This document shows positions 13,741 to 26,430 of a stretch of 64,000 nt of DNA, piece by piece. Source of the stretch: Taiwanofungus camphoratus (lineage: Eukaryota; Basidiomycota; Agaricomycetes; Polyporales; Taiwanofungaceae). The stretch covers positions 558,001 through 622,000 of the forward strand of contig CP021227.1 of the NCBI GenBank assembly GCA_003999685.1. Direction: 5' to 3'. The position numbers and the translations under genes are program-made. Positions within the stretch are counted from its first letter, which is position 1. Every line of letters starts with the position of its first letter. The notes under the pieces are model-generated. The model saw only the letters and a list, made by a program, of their open reading frames with translations, ran no database searches and was not told where the DNA came from.

Positions 13741-15388
13741 TCATCGTGCGACAGGTACACCCCCACGATATGCTGTCTGGTATGCTGCTCGAGGAGGCTG
13801 TTGTGCTTGCGGCACTGCCGTGCCATTCTGTCTAGGTGGTTGAGGGCTACTTGAGTAGACAACTTGAGAAGGAGTTTGTTGCGACGGCGCTGTCTGAGCG
13901 GGGGTCTGTTGCCGCTGCTGGGCTGATTGCGCTTGGTTCTGCGTCGCTCGCGCCTTCTGATCGTCCTGCTCCGACGTCGCACCGGGGGCGACATATAGAC
14001 CCTTGTCAATATGTTGTGGAATGGGCTGGATCTCCGTCCCAAGCTCCTGCTCGATCTTATACAGATTAAAGCGATCTTCGTATGTCACAAGGTTGATCGC
14101 CAAGCCGAGATGGCCAAAGCGGCCTGAGCGACCGATGCGGTGAAGGTATGTCTCGCTGTTCTTGGGAAAGTCAAAGTTGATGACAACATTCACGGCCTGA
14201 ATATCAATACCGCGCGTGAGGAGATCTGAGCAAACGAGATTGCGGCATACGCCGTTGCGGAAGTCATGGAAGACACGGTTGCGATGCGACTGCAGCATCT
14301 TCGCATGAGAGTAGAAACACGAGTAGCCAAGGTCAGTCACTTTCTTCGCGAGTAACTCTACACGGTTCGTGGAATTGCAGAAGATGATGGATTGATTAAT
14401 TTGCAGCTGAAAGGCATTTGAATACGACAAGGAGCGCGGGAAGCGTCATAGCCCACCTTGGAGAAGAGAGTATTGAGACAGTGGACCTTCTGTCGTTCTT
14501 CAACATAAGCATAATATTGTGTAACGCCACGTAGTGTGAGTTCGTCCATAAGGTTAATTTCGTATGGTGATTTCATGTGTTTGTCCTGTTGAAGAGTTTG
14601 AGCTATGCTGGATGAAAAGGAGCGAACCTCCGACCTTAAAGTCCTTGACAATCATGGGAAATGTTGCACTAAACAGCATAACCTGACGATCTTTCGACAT
14701 ATACCCTAGTAGCTGCTCCATAACGGGTGCAAATTCAGGGGAAAGCAATTTGTCCGCCTCGTCCATGACGAAAACGGGACATTCGCTAAGGTCGGCCACG
14801 TTTTTGCCGGCCAGATCCAGTATGCGACCCGGTGTACCAACAAGGACATGTACCGTCTCGGATAGTCGCATAATGTCGTCCTTGAGGGTGGTACCCCCCG
14901 TGGTAACCATGACCTGTATACCCATGTGCTTGCCGAGAATTTTACAGACTTGTGAAGTCTGTAACGCGAGTTCACGTGTAGGGACAAGGAGCAATGCTTG
15001 GATCTTGTTCTTGTTCACGTCGACTTGCTGGAGGGTTGGGATGACGAATGCAGCAGTCTTGCCGGTACCGTTTTTCGCGCGTGCTAGTATATCACGTTTG
15101 GTGAGCGCGATAGGTATTGCCTCCTCTTGAATAGGCGAGGGTTTCTCGAAACCCGCCTCGAAAATGCCCATGAGCAGTTCACGGCGGAGGAACATTTCAT
15201 CAAATTCGAGGCCCTTCGTTGCAGTGACATCTTCGGTTTGTGGTCGGTCGTCTTTTGGTGGTGGGCGCAGACCAGCTTTCCAAGCATCGCTATGGCTGCG
15301 CGTCATTTTTTGAGAAATTGTCTGTGACGAATGGGGAGATGTCAGAGACTTACGAAGTGGAAGATGAGGGTCGGGCTTGTTGTGCCAT
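13741..15388 (-). CDS. DHH1: DEAD-box RNA helicase Dhh1/DDX6 (mRNA decapping and P-bodies)
   Basis: This is an ATP-dependent RNA helicase of the Dhh1/DDX6 family, which represses translation and promotes decapping in cytoplasmic P-bodies. Exons on the minus strand are 15388-15354, 15295-14635, 14585-14457 and 14406-13741, with GT-AG introns of 58, 49 and 50 nt, giving 496 aa. The first intron uses the acceptor GCGCAG, which gives [12 protein letters not shown] joined to [15 protein letters not shown]; the earlier CACAG would put a stop in frame. The motifs in order are a Q motif ([11 protein letters not shown]), [22 protein letters not shown] (about residues 190-193), [12 protein letters not shown] and [13 protein letters not shown]-rich tail (about residue 415 on) is common in fungal Dhh1. 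It appears intact. Confidence 0.95.
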
Positions 15389-16944
15389 TATGGAGTCGCG
15401 TTGAAGAAGAGGTGTGCTGATTTGTGCGCTGGGCGATGGCTTCTAAAGCGTTTTTGCACGTCGGGTACGTTGAGCTTGCACACGGAAACTTTGAAGTCGG
15501 CGGTGTCAACGCGGATGTTACGAGGTCTGCAGAGGCTAGGACTGGGTCGTTCTTGTTGGGGACTTTCGGGATCGAAGAACAACAATATATGGTTGTGCTG
15601 TTGTTGCTGTCGTCGACGAAGAAAATGGTGGAATAGGGCTGGTCACAGATTGCCGAACGAATTTCCGCCTTGCGGTTGGCGTGACTGAATAATCACACCT
15701 TGTCACCAACGACGGTGTCACCTGATCATCAGTTCCCCAAGGATGTTTTTTCAAGTTGCTTGTTGAACTGTGTCCGCAAAATAATCTTCCATGCATGGGC
15801 AGTAATTATACGAGCGAAGGATCCTTGCAGGCACATGATTACTCTGCATTTTATGCACTTAATGTCTACAAATATGGTCGTATAGAATGGTCACCGTGTT
15901 CGGACGCTCAGCTGACATGGAGCGCCTATCGATGGTCATTCTACGATACAACAACATACACCGTACCCTTTGTCAAGGCATGTGTTCAAAATATTTTTCA
16001 GGAGACACTACAATATGAACTGCATTCAGGCCCTATTCTAATTGCAGGTGAACGTAACACATTCTTTCTGTCATGTTTCACGGACTGCCTCCTTCTTAAT
16101 TGAGCGTGTCTTATTGGCAACAAATTGCTAACCACCAGAATATTGTAACGGAGTAGCCAGAATTTGGTTTGCAACTGTACTTGTCGCATGTATTCTCGGC
16201 TGATTACGCCCAATACTGTGGTGTTGGCAGGTACCTTCTTGGTTGCATGAGGCTATTTTCCGATCTTCCAAATGGACTGGAAATGTGCGTTCAATGTTCT
16301 CGCCTTCACCCCATCAGATTCCGTCATCAAGCTACAGAGGAATTCCTTTCGGTGCGATGCGACGAGCATAACTCCGACATCGTGGGTCGTTGAAAATGTT
16401 CTATTCACCTCTACCGCCCCGTCTGGTCTTGACTTAAGACAGACTTTGCTTACCAGCCAAAGTAATTCTTGGTAAACATTGCAAGAAATTACCACCGACG
16501 AACCAATCCTAAAGAGCTGTAGTGCCTCCGCAGTCGAATGGTTGGAACTATCGTTCAGCTTTGCCGCGAAAGGTATTTTGGTACGCCGTGGATGTTTGTT
16601 ACCACACCATTTGGCGGAACAAATTGACAACACTATTCCCTACACTGTGACCCACAGTCATGTACGGTCCTCGAAAGGAATAGGCTGAAGTTCACGTGCC
16701 CATCTGTGCATACAGCTGAGACAAAAAGGGGTGCATAGCCTTATTGCAACCATGGCTTGAGCTATAGATATAATGAAGGGTATGTGAGATGCCATCCAAA
16801 ATGTATAGATGTATGACTTCCAAAGCCAAAGCAAACAGAGGATACAACCAATACAATGCACGATGAAAGTAGTAATAAGCTATTAAAATACCAAGATTGT
16901 CCATCATCATCTTTCGGTAGCGTTCACCGTCAATTCACGAAAAG
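15389..16944. other. intergenic region, no supported gene
   Basis: The DHH1 promoter lies at the left. Open frames at 15377-15688, 15756-16103 and 16253-16633 have no motif or intron structure that I can defend. The sequence may hold decayed gene material. Confidence 0.35.
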
Positions 16945-19525
16945 TTACAGGCATTGGTCAAAGTCATCGCATGTCCGAAGTTGGCGCCATGATAGCTTTT
17001 GCTTCATGGGAAGTCGGGCGCTGATATAGTCAAGTCTGGTTTCGGACATCGTTTGCTCTCGAGAAGTTCGAGCCGCCGTGTCAACGCTAGCGCGCTTCGT
17101 GCCCCGATATACTACTTGACCGTAATTGTAGCGTGGAGGCAGCTGGTCAGGCATCCTGTCCTTGTTGGGCCACTTCCGGTGTAATGCGTACTTTCTCAAG
17201 CGTTCAATCATCTTGTTATGTGTCTTGAGGCGATTGGCAGCTGCGCGATCAGTTTCGAGCACTGTATTTTCCCTTTGAACAATGCTGGAGTCGTCCGAGC
17301 TTGAGTCCGAGTCGAGATTTTCCTCGTCCTGTGCTCCTGCAAACTCTAGTCTATCGGTTTCGTCTTCAGCGTCTTCCCGAAAACTCTGAGCAATGTCCTC
17401 GTCATCAAAAATCGACGTAAATTCGCCATCAGAGGCGAGCACGTTATAGCGTGCCCGAAGGAGGTATAAGAGTTTGCTGAGCAATCCGTTCAGCGGATGT
17501 TTGTGACTATCCTCATCATCCAGAAAGCGGGGAGGGATACCCTGTTTGCCTGCGCTAGTTTCCCCGTGTCGCATGGCTTGCCATTTACTTTTACTACAAG
17601 AATATTCGCTGTCAGAGAGCAGCGCTGCGTCGAAATACTCGTACATGAATGCACCAATGTCTGTGCAATTATGACGGAGATATCTAACCGCCGCATAAAA
17701 AAGAACGTGGAAGAATGATTCGAGTTCATCTGGAATTTCGGCAGCCTCGTCTGGCTGATTGAGTAACCTAACAGAAGTAGGTTGCCATGTTCCCTGTCGA
17801 CAGGACCATTAAAAACTCAAGGAAGCCGACATCTTAGTGAACATAATCATACTTACGATCCGGCGGTCTTTGTCCGCCTTCAATATTAATTCCATCGGGA
17901 AGCGACTTAGAAAGCTCCCAATCGTTCAGAAGCCCGACATAGGTTGTTATCAATTTGCCTTTGACAAGTCTGCATTCGCCTTCTAGGACCAATATATTAC
18001 CGGCACTGATATCTCGGTGCAGGATTTTGGCTTTCTTTACGGCCTGCATATGCACTGCGCGACATGCGATTAGTACACGAGAGGAACGTGATACAAAATC
18101 AAAACTACCTCTACGACATGATGCTGACTAGTTCGCGGAGCCCTTCGGAAATCCTTCAGCGGACAACCAACCTCGGCTGTAACAAAGCGGCCTCTTCAAT
18201 ATTTTTATTCACGTCATTGGGGATGGGGTCCACGCTTCAATCTACTTCGGAAGGTCTTCGAGTAACAGGTCGATTACGGGACTCCCAAAGGCCCTGTATC
18301 ATTGTACATTGGCTTCCAACGTCTCCATGGCAGATCAAAATCGGAACATGTTTGACTGCTTTCTCGTTCAGCAGTCGGACGATGTTCCCTTCTTTCTTGA
18401 TTCCGGGAAGGTTAACTCGCTATGCGTCTTTGAGGAATACAAATTTCTTCGCCTCGAGATCAATGGCGACGTATCCACGTTTTCCACGACCCGCAAGTCC
18501 GGAGCCAGGAAGTGAGACTTACCGACCAGAAAGTAGCGAAATCGGTTTACCTTCGCAGTCGGCGTAAGTGCCTCTGACGAGTGTTCCTCTATCTCCTCTT
18601 CAATTGACAATTTCCATCGTGTTCATTCTCCATCAAGAGAGTTCCGGAAATACTCTCTGATGTAATCCGACGACTCCAACTTGTTTATTGTCATCTTGTT
18701 CATCAACTCGTACTCTTATGTCCCTTCCACAATGACCGAACCCGTGAGGTCTAAGCCTTGTTGCTCGGCGGAAAGGTAGGCAAAGCGCCACAAGAATTCT
18801 CCCAGCTTCCCCGGACTCAGCCTGTAGTTGAACTTCTCCGTGACACCGCCACCCGATCTATCCCAGAACAGAAGACGGGCGCAGTCACGCATGATCATGA
18901 TCGTGAAAAGATATCTTGTGCTGATGTGCAAAGACCTTCGTTGCGTAGGATATCAAGTGTCTGCGGGCTTTTTGTTGCTTAGGAGAAGTGGCCTCGAACT
19001 CTGGCCTATTATCGTCGAACGGATCACATCTGTCTCTGTCCCATATGAACTCGACCCACATTCTCTGGTTTTCACAGTGTAACTTCCCATCGTTGGGAGC
19101 GTCTGCATTCGTGTAGACACCGATGTCCACCTTTCCGAGTGATTCCTCTCCTTCGTAGACCCTAGTAGGTGTCAGAAAAAATTGGAGACCTGGACACATG
19201 TTTGCTTTCACTGCGCATTCAACCTGAGACGAGCATTGGCCCGTGAACTGATAAAGTGAATAGGATCGAGTATGTACGCACGAACGACAAGTACAGACCC
19301 TTGGCAAGACAGTGATTTGCAAATGTCTGTACTGCTTCGAAAGCATTGATGAAATTCGGGGGAAGAAGTGCATTCTTCGGCAGCAGTGGCACAAAATTCA
19401 CCGTGAAGTCGGTTCGCGACACCTTCAAAGAATCTACAATCATTTTTGCCTCGAGTTACCTGTAAATCTTGTCTAGACGTGACTCAGCGTTCGCGCAGAC
19501 TCTAGCAGTGTCTCTGAGAGCGGAA
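16945..19525 (-). pseudogene. FunK1 kinase pseudogene (full-length relic)
   Basis: The whole FunK1 layout can be followed on the minus strand. It includes an N-terminal exon (KVSRTDFTVNFVPLLPKN, about 19350-19430), a GTGCGT..TCAG intron and MCPGLQFFLTPTRVYEGEE (about 19150-19200). After that come FWDRSGGGVTEKFNYRL (about 18800-18870), FRYFLVGKSHFLAPDL (about 18500-18560), the catalytic loop HRDISAGNILVLEG (about 17970-18030) and LLNDWELSK. The C-terminal exon (17646-16945) is open and ends in a stop. The chain is broken by frameshifts near 18900 and 18500 and by stops near 18715 and 19445, while the C-terminal exon is well kept. It is clearly more diverged than copies 1 and 2, so it is an older paralogue. 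Confidence 0.8.
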
Positions 19526-21140
19526 CAATGGTTAATAAAGTGAATGGAGCGTGAATCATTACTTTGGAACACGCACTCCTGGTGGCCGTGCTTTGCGCCG
19601 CAATTCGGTGGCCTGCGGTCACCTACGACCAGATAGACTTGAGGCTGCATGTCATCTGCACATGTTCCTTGTGCATTGAAAGGAGTTGAAAGAAAGAAAG
19701 AAAGAACAATGGAAGGGGACAGTACTTATCAGGAATCGACATTCTGTTGATAAATCCATTGCGAGCCTATCGGCCTGCTTCCGCTCCACATGAGTGCAAA
19801 ACAGATAGCCTGCCTGAAACGAAATTACGTTGTGCCGTGGGTCAATAAGTTATTGATCATAATGGACGAAGTCAATTAGGAATCGGTCAGCGTTCGACCC
19901 TGAATGCCGGTGGTGGACTATGCGGTATTATGAAACCTCGACATATCAAGGAGTGATAGGAACCGAGGGAAAGACAACTTTTTGTCTTGGCCATGTAATA
20001 CATGGAGAGGCGTTAGATAGTAGTGTTCGCAAACAGCATAGAGCAAGTCAGTCACTATTAAGCAACTCTTCCGCCCTCCTGCATGCTCACGTTCATCAAT
20101 ACACGGTACCCTCTGAGCGAGTCGACAAAGAAAACCTCACACAGAACAATCGTACAACTGGTGAACGATCTCAGGGTTTAGGTATTTCTTGTGGTCTCGA
20201 GACCTGTCAATATAAAAGCATATCAAGAATATATGCACGCACAGCTCAGTTGTAATGTTGCCCAAGTAGTTCCCAATCTTCTGGATGATCGAATAATTTA
20301 TAATTGGAGAGACAGCAAGATGCTAAACGCTGCTGAAGGTTAATGCAAATTCTCGTGAGTAACAGGACAATTTCCAAAGCATGCACACCATACACATTGC
20401 GTGCTTTAGCGGGTAAGTATTGATCAACCTTTGTTGAAAGTGATAGATGTACCTGATCTATCACTGACAAGCTACAGACTCTGGGTCAAGAACGAAGGAA
20501 AGATCTTCGAGCATCACCTTTACGATCGATATCATCTATCACCACCGCGTGGTGTTACAATCAGTGGAGGATACGTAGCAACTTACCCTACGTCGCGGCA
20601 GTTGGCATTTTAGGTTAGCAGCCAGACCAACCGTGGATGTTTATACTCCTGGCAAGGCAGCTCTTGGAATCTCACTAGAGGCTTGATGAGTCTGCTAGCC
20701 CAGACATTTCGGACCAGGGGTGTCTGCACAGGGCAAGCGTGTGCACATCACAATTACCTGATTCATACGTTCTTTTGTCCATACATATTATGGATCACCT
20801 GAATCTAATCCATGTCAAAATGCCTGCATCGAACCGTAATGGCTGGGTTGAAGGCACTGTACCAAAATTCAGCTATAGAATGACTACTTTCAGCCCGGTT
20901 GGGGCTCAGCGGTTGTCCAATCCACACGTCACTAAAATGATCGAAAATTCAACATTCAACCCTAATCGACCATAAATCGTACGAAAGCACCGTTCTATAC
21001 ACAGAACTAAATTCTGTGATGTGCGCCGTGCCTACTTGACAGCCATTCTGGAAGCACCCGAGCTTGATGACGATACTGACTGGGGCTGCCGTCAGGATCC
21101 TGGAGTAGGTGCTATTCCAGCTCCAACCAACGGGATGATC
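19526..21140. other. intergenic region with a short microsatellite
   Basis: A GAAA microsatellite lies at about 19691-19707. A 60-codon open stretch at 20431-20613 (RLWVKNEGKIFEHHLYDRY...) and one near 21030-21140 look protein-like but match nothing I can name. They may be pieces of decayed genes. Confidence 0.35.
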
Positions 21141-21154
21141 AACTGGAACCGTCA

Positions 21155-21849
21155 GGCCCCCTGAACAAAGGGGATGGACCCCGGATGACATCATGGAGTT
21201 CCTTCGGCTCAACCCGATGGTCTCCACATTCGATTGGGCAGAGATTCTGGCCGAATCTCTGCTTGAAGCTGAAGCTGCGCGCACGAGAACATTCACTCGT
21301 GCTCGTCTTATGTGCCACACTGTCGGAAGACAAGCGGCTTGGCAGCGGTTCCATGCGGACCGACATTTAGATCCCGGAATGACCACTGCCTTGGGTGGAA
21401 AATACCGGGATTTCTGTGAATGGTACGACGCTGAAGCAAAGGCGTTCGAAATGTACCATAATTGGATAGACGAGGGGATAGCGGAACCCAGTATCCGCGA
21501 CGACCCCCCCGTCTACCCAAATGATAATTGAGGCCCGAAACCTGTAGGGCTAGACTCAGTTCCATAGGTGATTTACTGGCGGAACGGGAGAACCGGGCCG
21601 GGTAAAACACAGAGAGCGTGAAAAAGTGGGTCGGGCGGGGGTTAGGTATGGCGTCCTATGGATGACTATACTTATCTCTTTGCAGGCTTTACTGGATAAC
21701 ATGCCCACGCCACATAACGAGGCCACTGAAACCTGTAGGTGTGCCGCTCATGAGGGCGCGGATGCCCACTTACTATCATTATTACTCTACATGTACCTAC
21801 GTCGTATGGAGTATAAACTTGAGGAATTAAAAAAAAAAAAAAAAAAAAA
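21155..21849 (+). mobile_element. 5'-truncated poly(A) retroposon with 14-bp target-site duplication
   Basis: A run of 21 A residues (21829-21849) is followed by AACTGGAACCGTCA (21848-21861). The same 14 bases occur at 21141-21154, directly before the inserted segment. This is the signature of LINE-type target-primed insertion. The insert contains an open frame (21193-21531, about 112 codons, starting MEFLRLNPMV) followed by about 300 nt that would be a 3' UTR. It could be the 3' end of a LINE or a retroposed host mRNA; I do not recognise the protein. Confidence 0.75.
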
Positions 21850-22135
21850 CTGGAACCGTCATCCGAGCTTTGATCCGCTTCAGTCCTTACACAAACTGGT
21901 CGTGCTGAGTTTCTATACAAAAAATGCCCGGTGTTGAACATTTTTATACAAAACTTGCCCAAATGAAGTTACATGTGTCAGCGGATCTGACACTCAGCCC
22001 TGCTCTCCACACCCGTCAGATTTGAGATAGTACTGCGGCTGGACTCCATGTCCCATATACCACTGAGCTCTCAGATTTAAGGACCTCTTTCCACTGTTAC
22101 AAGATTCGTCTCACTTGTTATTTTCATTTTTTCAG

Positions 22136-25100
22136 AATCATTCTGGCATCCAAAAACTTCGATACGGATTCTTACGACTCACGACGGATACAATACCGAC
22201 AAGCTATAGATGTCAACGGGCCGCGCGACGACAGTCCTGGAGAATACTCCTCGGGCACAGAGTATCGCAGATGTGAGACCTTCTCAACTTTTGGCAAGTG
22301 CTTCGTCTGGATCTACGCTCGGCTTCTCACGGGCATCTCGCAGGTCCGCACGAGCAACTTTCTCAAGAAATTATCCAACGTCAAAGGCGGAAGGCGGAAG
22401 AGCGATAACGTGGGACACAGCGAAGTGTACGACCGCGGTACGCGCTCGATGGATTTGGGCCAGAAGGCCCACATGTCGCAGACGATGCTCGACATGCGGG
22501 ACCAGCAGCCTGCGATCCACTTAGACAGGAATGTTGACACACCGTCCCCCAACGGTGACTCTTCCGACATCGGACTCGCGCCAAAGGCTGAGTCTCACAG
22601 TGGGAATGCTGCTTCAAGACTGTCAGCAAATCGCGTGTCCCATACTGGTGCACATGGCACTGTTGCGGCACACCTGAGGACAACTTCAGACAGCATCCTG
22701 GACGGGTCGGGATTTCATAATCACAACGGGGATGTACAACTATCATCGGACAGAACACCTGAGGGACTCCCTTGTTCTTCGCATCCTCCATTCAAAGTCG
22801 GGATGATAGAGCACGACACCGAGAGCAGGGATGCTCCTCACACCGGTGACATTTCGTACTCTCCTAATAGGAAGACCGGTATAAACATGTCTACGATCGA
22901 CGAAACAACCATTGCTGCCCCTTCAGCTACGCAGTCTGTCCCTCCGCCTGCGAGCTCAACGTCCGTAGCGGAGTATCCTTCGCCAGCACCTTCGACGACT
23001 GCTCCCGACCGCCCGACGGTCGCACTGCGTCTCGCGACGCTCCCTGCGCCAATGATGGCGAATTACAACGCAAAAGGGAGCGCACGTCTGACGCCATCCA
23101 TCGTCACCCGACAACCTCCGATGCCCATCCTCAACCTACCCACCCTTCCCCCGCCTACTCCAACTCCCACTCAGTCCGCGCGGCCCCGCCGGCAGGCGCC
23201 CCTGCGGAGTATTCCCGCTCTCCCCATGCGAGGGCCCAGCGAGCACGAGCAGGAGGTGGACCATGACAATTCTACGCTCATGGATTCGGACGAGGAGGAC
23301 GACTACGACATGTTCGCGAGTGCAGAAGCGCCCGAGATAGGGGTCGGAAGCGACGAAGAAGACGGGGAAGATCTCTCCGAGATGTCTTCTCCGGCGCTTG
23401 CCACGCATCCATCACGTGCAGATCATCAGGCTCTGCCGCAAGTGGACACCTCGAGCCTGAACCTGTCCTTCCTCGAGGCGGACAATGCCGGGGCGCAGCG
23501 GGCAACCGTGTACTTCACACCGTCTGCAGACGTTCTTCCCACTCCCCTCGCGCGCCCGGGCACCTCATCTGTCGACTACTTTACTGCGAAGGATCGAGAG
23601 CACAACTCCCCCTCACGCACACCCCGCCTAGCTGACTACCACGCCGCGGGACCAAGCCGGACCCCTGGACTGGGGCATGGGCTGCAGATTGTCCCGATGC
23701 CTGCTGGGTCCCCACGACCAGGACTGTATCACCATGGATCCAGGAGTATGGTCGACCTCCTCTCGATATCGCGGAAGGGGAAGGACAAGATGGCTACCCC
23801 CACTGTGGGTGCAGAGATTTCAGAGCGGCGGCGAAGCAAGGTGTCACCAGGCCCCCCCACGATGCCTGAGTACGAGCATGCACAAAAAGACCGTACAGAG
23901 CGGATGGATGATGACCACCTTACGACACCCACCTTACGGCGTCGGCGCTCGCTTCCGACATACAAACTCACGTCGGACCCCCCACCGTACCCATCGTTTC
24001 ATCCCCGTCGTGGCCCTGAGGTGCAGCCTCGCGATGAGGAGGGCGTGGAGCGGTTGCCATTGTATACGAACTCGATTCATCTTCGGGCAATCATGCCACG
24101 CAAGGTGGAGTTTTCCGCGCCTGGTGTGCAGGCGCGTGATCGTAAGTGGCGGCGTGTGCTGTGTGTACTTGAGGGGACAGCCTTTAAAGTGTACAAATGC
24201 CCTCCAGGCGCGTCCGGCGTCAGTGCAATTGAGGAGTGGTGGGAGAACAAGGTTGGGGTCGGCGATATCACCACCGTCAATCCTGGAGCGGTGACATCGA
24301 CTGGAATTAGAGTATCGGCTGTGGGAGATCGTCAACGGGACAGGGAGCCGCCAAGCAAGGCCACAGACACCTCACCCACAATACTGAGTCCACAGGAGGA
24401 AGAGTCGAATCAACCACGATGTCCTCCACTAACCCCGCCTCCACTTTCGCGGTCGAAATTACACATTGCCTCGAGCTTGTTGCATCCAACTCGATCGCAC
24501 ATCAATCGCAGCAACACGACATCGAATAACAATCTGCGGTCTCGTCTAAGCATCGATACACAGCGCGATGACGGCCGTCACTCATCACCACCGATAAGTT
24601 CTCGCCAATCGTCTGACGGAAACTCGTCACGTTCTGCGTTGTCCTCTGGTCGCATCTCTAGTTCGACGTCGCGTACTAACATCACCACTCCCTCACCTCA
24701 TTCCAATGACAGTTCGTCATTCTTCTCGCGCAGTACGCGTATTCTGTCGCACGCCAACTCTATATCTGAACACTCAGGTGTACATGGATATGCTAAGATT
24801 GTAGAGCCTTCGCAGAAGGACCTCATTCGAACATATACGCTGCAACATGCTGAGAGTGGGCTCGCGAGCGATTACACAAAGCGGAAGAATGTGGTACGAG
24901 TGCGTATGGAGGGAGAGCAGTTTCTCCTCCAAGCGCATGATGTAGCAGCCGTTATCGACTGGATAGAGGTATGTAACCTCATCATTGTAGCCGAATGCGA
25001 ACACCCAAAATTCTTCTTCTCTTAATCATGTTCCCGTAGGGCATACAGGCTGCGACGAACATCGCTCTCGATCTAGACGAACGTCCAATGCCTAAGGGCC

Positions 25101-25239
25101 CTATGTTCCCTCGGTGAGTACAACCTTGTGGAAGCCGTCATTGGACTAACGTTATTACAGACGGCGTCGCAGGAGGCGTGCTAATGCCGAAGGGCATACG
25201 CAAAATCTGCGGATTCAGCCCCCAGTTACTGGTTCATGA
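22136..25239 (+). CDS. PH-domain protein with long disordered N-terminus (5' end unresolved)
   Basis: This is a large low-complexity protein with a C-terminal pleckstrin-homology domain, probably for membrane or phosphoinositide binding. The main exon is open from an acceptor TTTTTTCAG at 22135 to 24968; it is joined to 25040-25113 and 25161-25239 by GT-AG introns of 71 and 47 nt. The first ATG in this frame is near 22448, but protein-like sequence (KNFDTDSYDSRRIQYRQAID) continues upstream, so a short 5' exon is missing from this model. About 550 residues rich in S, P, T and acidic residues precede PRKVEFSAPGVQARDRKWRRVLCVLE, the first PH strands. After a Ser-rich insert of roughly 200 residues the fold resumes with [30 protein letters not shown], the final helix. 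An Arg run (RRRRRR) follows near the C-terminus. It appears intact. Confidence 0.8.
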
Positions 25240-25246
25240 CTTGTAT

Positions 25247-25625
25247 GTTAGGCCACACTGCATCCACAGTTACCGTCAGTCCCATTAGTACTCGTTTTGC
25301 TTGGATAGGTTCCGTTGTAATCTGCTTTATTTGTTTGTGTAATAGTGTTTAATGATTAGACATCTCCGTCTACACTTGACCACACTCGCTATACCCTCCA
25401 CCACAACCACTCTTTCTCAAAACTCACCACTGCAATGAAATCAGCAACCAGTGTTAATGCATGTATCCGTTGTTAGCTAAACCACAATCGCATTCATCAG
25501 ACCGTGAGGTGTGCACAATTTATCAACTGCTTCTGTAGTACATGAAGTTCGCGAGATTTTCGGAACGTTGACGGGCTCCACCTCGTGTAGATGACAACGT
25601 TGGAAAAAGTGCATACCTTGTAATG
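25247..25625 (+). repeat. dispersed repeat unit, copy 2 of 3
   Basis: This matches 3015-3395 in inverted orientation and 58400-58754 in direct orientation. It shares blocks such as GTGCACA, TTTATCAACTGCTTCTG and ACGTTGACGGGCTC. It lies about 0.5 kb upstream of FunK1 copy 2, as copy 1 does for its FunK1 gene. Confidence 0.7.
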
Positions 25626-26430
25626 GCCTCTATGATCCTCCTTCGTGAATGGGCTAACGAAATGATATTTCGTGTCGCCGCCACTCTCTTGCGCGACCCG
25701 GGACCGTTCTGGGGGTGTGACGGGCACCCCGGAATGGGGCCGCCGGGCCGAGCTCAAGCCGGTGGTAGCGAATACATGAGCAACTAGTACAGACAAACAA
25801 AGAGACAACATCGGAGGGAGAGCGGATGGGAGGGGACGAAAAATAAGTACTCGAAGTCGGGAGGACTATCGAGAAACAGAAGACGAGAAATATGAGATGT
25901 GTAGATACCTATCGAGTACGAAAGTGAGAAACAGAAGATGGGGAGAGACATGAAGTGGGAGCTCTATATATGACAGGACTGGTCCTGCCAGGACAATGAG
26001 AACTTTGAGAGCAAAGCGCGAGCGACCGCGCTTTGCTAGACGTCCAAGGGGGCGCGCTCTGACCATGCTCAAAGTGTGACGTGTCAGGAGTTGCGTATAT
26101 ATCACGTGTCGTCGTTGCATAGACCCTGGACAAACTTGTCTGTCCAATCCATTTTTGTTTCCAAGCGCGACCAACGTGATTTCCACGTGATCGTGGCTTG
26201 CTACTCCCTTTTGTCTCAACGGGCCACTGACATGGTTGGGAGAAAGGCTGAGAGGCCACAGAGGCACGCGTTTGCCGAACTCTTTAGTGGTTGCAGCGCT
26301 GTTGTGCAAGCGAGATAAGTACTTGCCAATTACAAACACGCCGCTGAAGAAAACAGCGGCCAGCACCGCTAGATTCAGCGCTACTACCAAACCTCGTATC
26401 GAAGAGGTACGCAGACAACTTAGGGAAGAC
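25626..26430. other. upstream flank of FunK1 copy 2, including its lost N-terminus
   Basis: From about 26160 the sequence matches the upstream flank of FunK1 copy 1, including a CACGTGATCGTGGC block. The reading frame that corresponds to the copy 1 N-terminus starts at 26317, but there the ATG is AAG. No other gene is supported. Confidence 0.5.

Noticed and set aside
15756-16103. 115-codon plus-strand frame between DHH1 and the FunK1 pseudogene
   Set aside because: It has no recognisable motif, no intron context and no repeat partner in the window; random open frames of this size are expected.
20949-21386. Minus-strand 145-codon open frame across the retroposon junction
   Set aside because: It spans the insertion boundary set by the 14-bp duplication and overlaps the plus-strand frame, so it is a chance shadow.
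25497-25811. Minus-strand 104-codon frame with a hydrophobic start
   Set aside because: It looks like a secretion signal at first, but most of it lies over the dispersed repeat unit, which is non-coding in the other copies.
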